NCBI GenBank assembly: GCA_017882205.1 | Contig: JADGPY010000110.1 | Coordinates: 1-10,507, forward strand | DNA: 10,507 nucleotides | Direction of reading: 5' to 3' | Origin: Chitinophagaceae bacterium | GTDB lineage: Bacteria; Bacteroidota; Bacteroidia; Chitinophagales; Chitinophagaceae | Translations under genes and position numbers: made by a program | The notes under the pieces: model-generated | What the model was told of the DNA's origin: nothing | Databases searched by the model: none | Seen by the model: the letters and a program-made list of their open reading frames with translations, nothing else | Part shown: positions 1-5,268 of the stretch, in pieces | Layout: each line of letters starts with the position of its first letter | How positions within the stretch are numbered: position 1 is the first letter of the stretch

Positions 1-2
1 AT

Positions 3-803
3 GATAAAAGCGACAGAATGTCCAACGAGGGGATACTTGTATTTTCTGAGCCTGAAATAAGCTGGAAGGTAAAATTCAGTGAAGATACCAGCAGTAGAGT
101 ATTTAGAGTTACCCGTGGCCAGGCAGAGAATATGTTTGAAATTACTTTTGGGAAGGAAAAAAGGCGGGTAATTTCAATTCCATTTGTTACTAATGGTTTG
201 GAATCGGGATTAACCCTATTAAAAGATACACTTGGTAAGGAGGTTGGTATAACCACCAGCCAACCACCGGGAAGTTATTTGGTGGTCCATTCCCGCCCGG
301 CTGATTCTCTTTACACGCCAATGATGCATCGAAGTGATAATTTTTTCGCTGAGCAAACGTTGTTAATGGCTAGCAATGAGAAACTTGGGGTCATGAATGA
401 TCAGCAAATGATCAACTACCTGGTTAAGAATGATTTAAAGGATGTACCGCAAAAACCAGCATGGGTAGATGGCAGTGGCTTGAGTAGGTATAATCTATTT
501 AGCCCAATGGATTTTGTATATATATTAAATAAATTGAAGAATGATTTTGGACTTGAGAGGCTTAAAATGATCCTCCCAACCGGGGGAACCGGCACGTTAA
601 GTTCCTTATATAAAAGGGATAGCGGCTATATTTTTTCTAAAACAGGCACTTTAAGCAATCACGTGGCATTAAGTGGCTTTTTGATAACAAAACAGAATAA
701 ATTATTGATTTTTTCTGTCTTAGTGGGTGATTTCCAGGGAGGAGCCACCCCCATTCGAAAAGCAATAGAAAACTTTTTATCCAATATCAGGCAACATTAT
801 TGA
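3..803 (+). CDS. dacB: D-alanyl-D-alanine carboxypeptidase / endopeptidase, PBP4 type (peptidase S13), C-terminal part
   Basis: The reading frame is open from base 3 with no stop before it, so the gene begins upstream of the window; the ATG at 18 is probably internal. About 266 residues are visible, roughly the C-terminal half of a family that is usually near 450-500 residues. Two of the three penicillin-binding motifs are seen: SDN (bases 333-341, in HRSDNFFAEQ) and KTG (bases 639-647, in FSKTGTLSNHVALSGF). The family-typical DGSGLSRYNLFSP stretch lies between them. The SxxK motif with the acylated serine must lie outside the window. Known S13 enzymes act in the periplasm, removing the terminal D-Ala from stem peptides or cutting peptide cross-links. 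The last residues follow KTG at the usual distance, so this end looks intact. The next gene starts 64 bases later on the same strand with no terminator seen between them; co-transcription is possible but unproven. Confidence 0.93.
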   Translation, partial: DKSDRMSNEGILVFSEPEISWKVKFSEDTSSRVFRVTRGQAENMFEITFGKEKRRVISIPFVTNGLESGLTLLKDTLGKEVGITTSQPPGSYLVVHSRPADSLYTPMMHRSDNFFAEQTLLMASNEKLGVMNDQQMINYLVKNDLKDVPQKPAWVDGSGLSRYNLFSPMDFVYILNKLKNDFGLERLKMILPTGGTGTLSSLYKRDSGYIFSKTGTLSNHVALSGFLITKQNKLLIFSVLVGDFQGGATPIRKAIENFLSNIRQHY

Positions 804-867
804 TTCGCACAGTATCTACCCCTTACAACCAACAAGAGAAACCACATTACCATTTTAAAATCATTTT

Positions 868-3042
868 ATGAAAAAATTTATTACGCTGTTATTGCTTACA
901 CTTACAGCACTCACTTTTAAATCCAACGCCCAAAACACATCGTGTACGGCACAGTTTAGTTATTCTGTAACAAATAATTACACGGTTCATTTCACTCCGG
1001 CACAGGTGGGCGATACGCTAACATTCCATCATACCTGGACTTTCGGTGATGGTAGTAGTTCATCTGCCATTTTTCCTACGCATACTTATCCCGGAGCAGG
1101 CTCTTATCTTGTACATCATGTCGTGTATCGCGATCAGCCCCCAGGTGTTCCCCCTTGTTTTGATTCAGTAACAACAGAGATTCACCTCTATGCTCCATTA
1201 ACTTGTACCCTTGTAGCGCATTTCTCTACACAGGCCGCTTCAGGTACGTGGAATAGAATTTATTTTACCAACCTTTCTACTCCTGCTGCTGATATACATA
1301 GCTCGATATGGAGTTTTGGGGACGGAACTTCCGCATATACTTTAAATGCATATCACCTGTATGCAAATGCCGGAACCTATAATGTATGTCTTATTGTTAC
1401 CCGCGACAGTAGTTGCCGTGATACTTCCTGCATGGCTGTAGTTGTTGTTCCTCCTACACCGATACCTTGTACCCTGGTCGCACATTTTAGTAGCCAGGCC
1501 TCAACATCTACCTGGAATGGTATATATTTCACCAACCTTTCTACACCTTCGGGAGATGTCCATACCTCGCATTGGAGTTTTGGGGACGGAACTTCAGCTA
1601 GTACCCTTAATGCATATCATCTATACGCAAATGCCGGTACCTACAATGTTTGTCTCATTGTTACCCGTGACAGCACTTGCCGGGATACTTCCTGCATGTC
1701 TGTTGTTGTTATTGCACCTCCGCCTCCACCAACTTGCAACCTCGTAGCTAATTTCACCTGGTTTACTGATAGCGTTCAGATCAATAAAATCCACTTTACT
1801 AATTTATCTGTACCATTAGCGGCTACAGACTCAATCCGGTGGACTTTTGGAGATGGAAGCAGCTCGTTGGATGTAAATCCAATACATGTCTACAATGCAC
1901 CCGGAACCTATACTGTGTGTCTGCGGGTGAAAAAGAATGTTGTAGGTGGAACTACATTCTGTGTGAAGGAAATATGTAAACAAGTAGTTGCACAGGTAGC
2001 GTGTACATTGAATGCCAATTTCAGCTTCCATGCTGATTCTTTAAACAGTCTTAAAATACATTTCATTAACCAAAGTAACCCGGCATCTACTGTTACCTAT
2101 GTACAATGGACATTCGGGGATGGAACCAGCTCAACTGCATGGAACCCTGATCATACCTATGCGCAAGCCGGAACTTATAATGTTTGTCTGAATCTTTCTT
2201 CAGGTGCCGGCTGTTATAGCACTTTCTGTAAACAGGTTTTAGTGCTTGATCCAATCAATTGCCTTGATATTTCTAAATTTAGTTTGACCCATTCAACAGC
2301 TAATTGTCTTGAGTTTAATTTTGTTCCTGACCATTTAAACCCAACATGGCAATACCACTGGACCTTTGGGGATGGCACTGCATCAAACACTGCCACTACC
2401 TCTCATGTGTATGCTCAGCCAGGGAACTATACAGTATGTCTTTCAGTAACCAGGTCATTGACATGTGCATCTACTACTTGCAAACCAATATCGACTGGTT
2501 TATGCTTTAGTTGTAATAATGTTTGGGTAAGATACAGCTATGTTCGAGATCCGAATATGCCTAACAGGCTGTACTTCCATGGTCAGAGCAATTATCCAAT
2601 CACATCAGAAACATGGACTTTTACAAAAATATCTCCGGCATCTACAATACCACCGGTTGTACTTAACCAGTTTGATCCGGTTTTTGTATTTCCTGAGCCA
2701 GGATACTATAGGGTGTGCCTGAGAGCGATAACTTATGGAGGCTGTGTAAAAGAATACTGCGAAGTAATTTACATAGGGCAGGTTAATACTGCTTGTACGC
2801 TGCAATCCTATCCAAATCCTACACACAACACTATAAGTGTGAACGTGGTAGAAACAACTTCTGAAATGATCCACGTGTATATTTATAATTCATTGAATAT
2901 TCTGGTGGGACAAAAAGATCAGCAGGGCTATATTGGAAGCAATATCGTTACTGTTAATGTTGAAACTTTGTTGCCTGGAACATATACAATGAGAGTTATT
3001 TACGGCAATCATGTTTGTTATTCGCAATTTCAAAAGATATAA
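868..3042 (+). CDS. Secreted multi-PKD-repeat protein with T9SS type A C-terminal sorting domain
   Basis: This 724-residue protein is probably exported and then secreted or surface-attached by the type IX system. Residues 1-21 form a signal peptide (MKK, a leucine-rich core, cleavage likely after SNA). Seven repeats of 84-94 residues start with Cys at residues 26, 113, 201, 290, 379, 465 and 549. Six carry the PKD signature W[TS]FGDG followed by H.Y....G.Y.V; the seventh keeps WTF but has lost GDG. Units 2 to 7 share Cys pairs after the last strand (VC-x8-C-x4-C, or x14 in unit 4), suggesting disulfides. From residue 643 a T9SS type A domain follows: YPNPTHN start, then a beta-rich segment ending near the terminus (GTYTMRVI). 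PKD folds usually act in adhesion or as spacers beside catalytic domains. No enzyme domain is visible, so an adhesin or structural role is inferred and the ligand is unknown. ATG 868 is chosen because the signal peptide follows directly. Confidence 0.9.
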   Translation: MKKFITLLLLTLTALTFKSNAQNTSCTAQFSYSVTNNYTVHFTPAQVGDTLTFHHTWTFGDGSSSSAIFPTHTYPGAGSYLVHHVVYRDQPPGVPPCFDSVTTEIHLYAPLTCTLVAHFSTQAASGTWNRIYFTNLSTPAADIHSSIWSFGDGTSAYTLNAYHLYANAGTYNVCLIVTRDSSCRDTSCMAVVVVPPTPIPCTLVAHFSSQASTSTWNGIYFTNLSTPSGDVHTSHWSFGDGTSASTLNAYHLYANAGTYNVCLIVTRDSTCRDTSCMSVVVIAPPPPPTCNLVANFTWFTDSVQINKIHFTNLSVPLAATDSIRWTFGDGSSSLDVNPIHVYNAPGTYTVCLRVKKNVVGGTTFCVKEICKQVVAQVACTLNANFSFHADSLNSLKIHFINQSNPASTVTYVQWTFGDGTSSTAWNPDHTYAQAGTYNVCLNLSSGAGCYSTFCKQVLVLDPINCLDISKFSLTHSTANCLEFNFVPDHLNPTWQYHWTFGDGTASNTATTSHVYAQPGNYTVCLSVTRSLTCASTTCKPISTGLCFSCNNVWVRYSYVRDPNMPNRLYFHGQSNYPITSETWTFTKISPASTIPPVVLNQFDPVFVFPEPGYYRVCLRAITYGGCVKEYCEVIYIGQVNTACTLQSYPNPTHNTISVNVVETTSEMIHVYIYNSLNILVGQKDQQGYIGSNIVTVNVETLLPGTYTMRVIYGNHVCYSQFQKI
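943..2793 (+). repeat. Seven tandem PKD-type coding repeats (about 252-282 bases each)
   Basis: Unit starts, set by a recurring Cys codon, are at 943, 1204, 1468, 1735, 2002, 2260 and 2512; the last unit ends at 2793. Units 2 and 3 are by far the most alike: only 13 of their first 80 residues differ, and they share an exact 23-base match at 1309-1331 and 1573-1595, exactly 264 bases apart. The other units are clearly older copies. The pattern fits internal duplication by unequal recombination, with units 2 and 3 as the latest event. Confidence 0.9.
2794..3039 (+). other. T9SS type A sorting domain (CTD) of the PKD protein
   Basis: These last 82 codons encode the part recognised by the type IX translocon in Bacteroidota. 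They open with C-T-L-Q-S-YPNPTHN, the usual YPNP entry motif. A beta-sandwich pattern follows, with VYIYNSLNILV as the usual central strand and LLPGTYTMRVI as the final one. In known cases the CTD is removed after transport and the protein is released or attached to lipopolysaccharide. Two Cys residues here, one at the start and one in HVCYSQ, could pair. Confidence 0.85.
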
Positions 3043-3063
3043 TTAAGAATATGATAAAACCAG

Positions 3064-3093
3064 ACCCGGCAATGAAAATTGTCGGGTTTTTTT
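3064..3093 (+). terminator. Rho-independent terminator after the PKD gene, between convergent genes
   Basis: ACCCGGCAAT (3064-3073) pairs with ATTGTCGGGT (3078-3087), giving a 10-base-pair stem with one G-U pair and a GAAA tetraloop. A run of seven T follows at 3087-3093. It lies 21 bases after the PKD gene stop. Read on the minus strand, the stem is preceded by A's and followed after a few bases by TTTT, so it may also stop mutL transcripts, though less well. Confidence 0.87.
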
Positions 3094-3195
3094 ATACCAA
3101 GGCTAAAGCCTAATGTCATTTAGCTAAGAGATATTATGTTATTTAAGGTCGTATGCGTTTACTAAATAGGATGCAGAATTTTCTACCGAGCTTGT

Positions 3196-5049
3196 CTATC
3201 TTCCAAACATCTTGTCCAACTCTTCTTTTCTGAATTCTAAATAGGTAGGTTTACCATTTGGAGTGGCATTTGGTATCTCGCAGTCAAAGAGATTGTCTAC
3301 GAGTGTCAGCATTTCTTTTTGGCTTAAGGTTGTTCCTGAGCGGATTGATTGCTGCCAGGCCATGGAACGCAATAATTTTTCTCTCTTTGAAAATTTAAGC
3401 TCGTTACTGAAGTGTTTATATTGATCGAGCATTTTCTCTATTGTGCTTTTTTCATTACCCTGAAGCACATCTCCGGGTGTTCCCTGGATAACGAAACTGT
3501 TGTTTCCAAAAGTCTCAATTAGAAACCCCAGTAATTGCATATCTGGCAAAAGTTCATTTAGCAAGACAGCATCGGCATGTGTCAGTTCTATAACTGAGGG
3601 GAAAAGACTACGTTGAGAAGGAATGGGCTTGCCCTTGATGGCATTATTAAAACGTTCATAAAGAATCCGTTCATGTGCATTCTGCTGATGAATAGCAATA
3701 AAACCAGATTGATTTTGACCTACAATATAACTGTTATGCATTTGTATTAACTCCTCACCAGGTTTTTTCTGGTCCGTTTCATTCTTTTGGGAAATTGCAG
3801 AACCGGGTTCAACTTCCTTAGCTTTTTCAGCCTCTGGTGCAACTACCTCCTGATGATCTACATCAACAGGACCTTGTATTTTATCCCAGTGTTGAAGGTC
3901 ACTTTTTGATTCAATAAAATGCGCCTGGTGTTTCTGTGTGAATGTTTTGTACAGTGATGAAGAAGCCGCAGCCGATTTTTTATCGTCAGTAAAGGGCATG
4001 CTTACAGCTTCAGATTGTTGTATAGAAATATCAAGATCAAAATCAAGTGTTGGAGAAATGCTGAATTGTGCAAGAGCGTGCTTCACTGCCGATTGAACGA
4101 ATGCATAGATAATCTTTTCATCCTCAAATTTAATTTCCTGTTTCGTTGGATGAACATTGATGTCGAGACGTGAAGGATCAAGATCTATGAACAATGCGTA
4201 CATAGGGAAGCTGTCTTTAGGTATCAGGTCACTAAATGCATTAACAACTGCATGATTTAGATAAGCGCTTTTAATAAAGCGGTTATTCACAAAAAAATAC
4301 TGGTCTCCCCGCGTTTTTTTAGCCGTATCTGGTTTTCCGACAAAGCCATAGATATTCATATAATCCGTGTCTTCCTGGACGCTTACAAGTTTTGAGGAAT
4401 AATTATTTCCTAATAACTGAACGATGCGTTGTTTCAGGGTTCCTTTGTCAAGATGAAAGATTTCCTGGCCATTGGTTGTAAGTGAGAAGAAAATATTAGG
4501 GAAAGACATAGATACCCTGGTGAATTCATCAATGATATGTCGTAATTCTGATGCATTACTTTTTAAAAAATTTCTACGTGCAGGTACGTTGAAAAAAAGA
4601 TTTTTCATAGCAATGCTCGTTCCCGTTGGTGAGGCCACTGGTTGCTGGGTTTTTACGACGCTGTTCTCAATTTCAATATAGGTGCCTGTAGGATCGCTGG
4701 CTTTTTTTGTTTTAAGCTCCACTTGTGAAACACCAGCGATGCTTGCGAGGGCTTCTCCACGAAACCCCATTGTTTTGATATGGAACAGGTCATCAATATT
4801 TTTTATTTTGGAAGTGGCATGACGTTCAAAACACATTCTTGCATCTGTTTCGCTCATACCTTGTCCATTATCAATTACCTGGATCAATGCCTTGCCTGCA
4901 TCATTGACAAATATTTTGATCTCTGTAGCGCTTGCATCAATCGCGTTCTCAAGAAGTTCCTTGACTGCACTGGCAGGGCGCTGGATCACTTCTCCTGCGG
5001 CAATCTGGTTAGCAATATTTTCGGGCAAAAGTTGTACAATATCCGGCAC
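3196..5049 (-). CDS. mutL: DNA mismatch repair protein MutL
   Basis: MutL couples mismatch recognition by MutS to later repair steps. The N-terminal GHKL ATPase is complete: IANQIAAGEV (residues 12-21), KELLENAIDA with the general base E34 (30-39), DNGQGM (60-65), RHATSKI (76-82) and GFRGEALASIA (95-105). A transducer region runs to about 330, a variable polar linker covers about 335-425, and the dimerisation domain ends at 617, a normal length. The start is GTG (5047-5049). No in-frame ATG lies between it and the upstream stop at 5104-5106, and the product begins as MutL proteins usually do. The C-terminal endonuclease motifs deviate: HQQNAHERILYE (454-465) replaces the DQHA(x)2E(x)4E type, AWQQSIR replaces the ACR region, and TPNGKPT (596-602) replaces CPHGRPT. 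It is convergent with the PKD gene and divergent from the GH3 gene, so it is probably transcribed alone. Confidence 0.96.
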   Translation of the reverse strand: MPDIVQLLPENIANQIAAGEVIQRPASAVKELLENAIDASATEIKIFVNDAGKALIQVIDNGQGMSETDARMCFERHATSKIKNIDDLFHIKTMGFRGEALASIAGVSQVELKTKKASDPTGTYIEIENSVVKTQQPVASPTGTSIAMKNLFFNVPARRNFLKSNASELRHIIDEFTRVSMSFPNIFFSLTTNGQEIFHLDKGTLKQRIVQLLGNNYSSKLVSVQEDTDYMNIYGFVGKPDTAKKTRGDQYFFVNNRFIKSAYLNHAVVNAFSDLIPKDSFPMYALFIDLDPSRLDINVHPTKQEIKFEDEKIIYAFVQSAVKHALAQFSISPTLDFDLDISIQQSEAVSMPFTDDKKSAAASSSLYKTFTQKHQAHFIESKSDLQHWDKIQGPVDVDHQEVVAPEAEKAKEVEPGSAISQKNETDQKKPGEELIQMHNSYIVGQNQSGFIAIHQQNAHERILYERFNNAIKGKPIPSQRSLFPSVIELTHADAVLLNELLPDMQLLGFLIETFGNNSFVIQGTPGDVLQGNEKSTIEKMLDQYKHFSNELKFSKREKLLRSMAWQQSIRSGTTLSQKEMLTLVDNLFDCEIPNATPNGKPTYLEFRKEELDKMFGR

Positions 5050-5167
5050 TGGTTCTGCGTTTTTAGACTGTAAAATTAGCGATATCCCGCTGTATTGAAA
5101 TGTTTAAGATGCCCGGCAAAACCTGCTACATCCTGAAACCCTAATGAGAGAGCTACTAGATGTTAAC

Positions 5168-5201
5168 CACATAGACACATAGTCACATAGAAAACACATA
5201 G
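5168..5201. repeat. CACATAG short direct-repeat array in the mutL/GH3 intergenic gap
   Basis: Four exact copies of CACATAG lie at 5168-5174, 5176-5182, 5184-5190 and 5195-5201, with starts 8, 8 and 11 bases apart. TTAA occurs on both sides (5163-5166 and 5203-5206). The array sits about 120 bases upstream of the mutL start and about 70 bases upstream of the GH3 gene start. From memory, similar period-8-to-11 intergenic arrays built on ACACAGAG- or ACATAG-like words are scattered through many bacterial genomes without known function. Membership in such a family cannot be confirmed from one copy. A binding site for a regulator is an alternative. Confidence 0.7.
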
Positions 5202-5268
5202 ATTAATTACCTGCCCATTCAGAGATTCAACCATTTACCTTAAATTGTGCAACCTATAATCGTGCTGT

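Noticed and set aside
852..861. Palindrome ATTTTAAAAT just before the PKD gene start.
   Set aside because: Ten-base AT palindromes are expected by chance in such gaps; no second half-site or regulator context is present.
1442..1747. Open frame of 101 codons on the plus strand inside the PKD gene, and several minus-strand frames in the same gene.
   Set aside because: They lie wholly inside a gene with clear domain structure, show no recognisable motifs and follow the repeat period, so they are shadows.
5074..5081. TAATTTTA-like -7 element upstream of mutL on the minus strand.
   Set aside because: The nearest TTTG upstream is about 38 bases away, well beyond normal spacing.
4472..5098. Plus-strand open frames opposite mutL.
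   Set aside because: They are antisense to the well-conserved MutL ATPase domain and have low-complexity, unrecognisable products.
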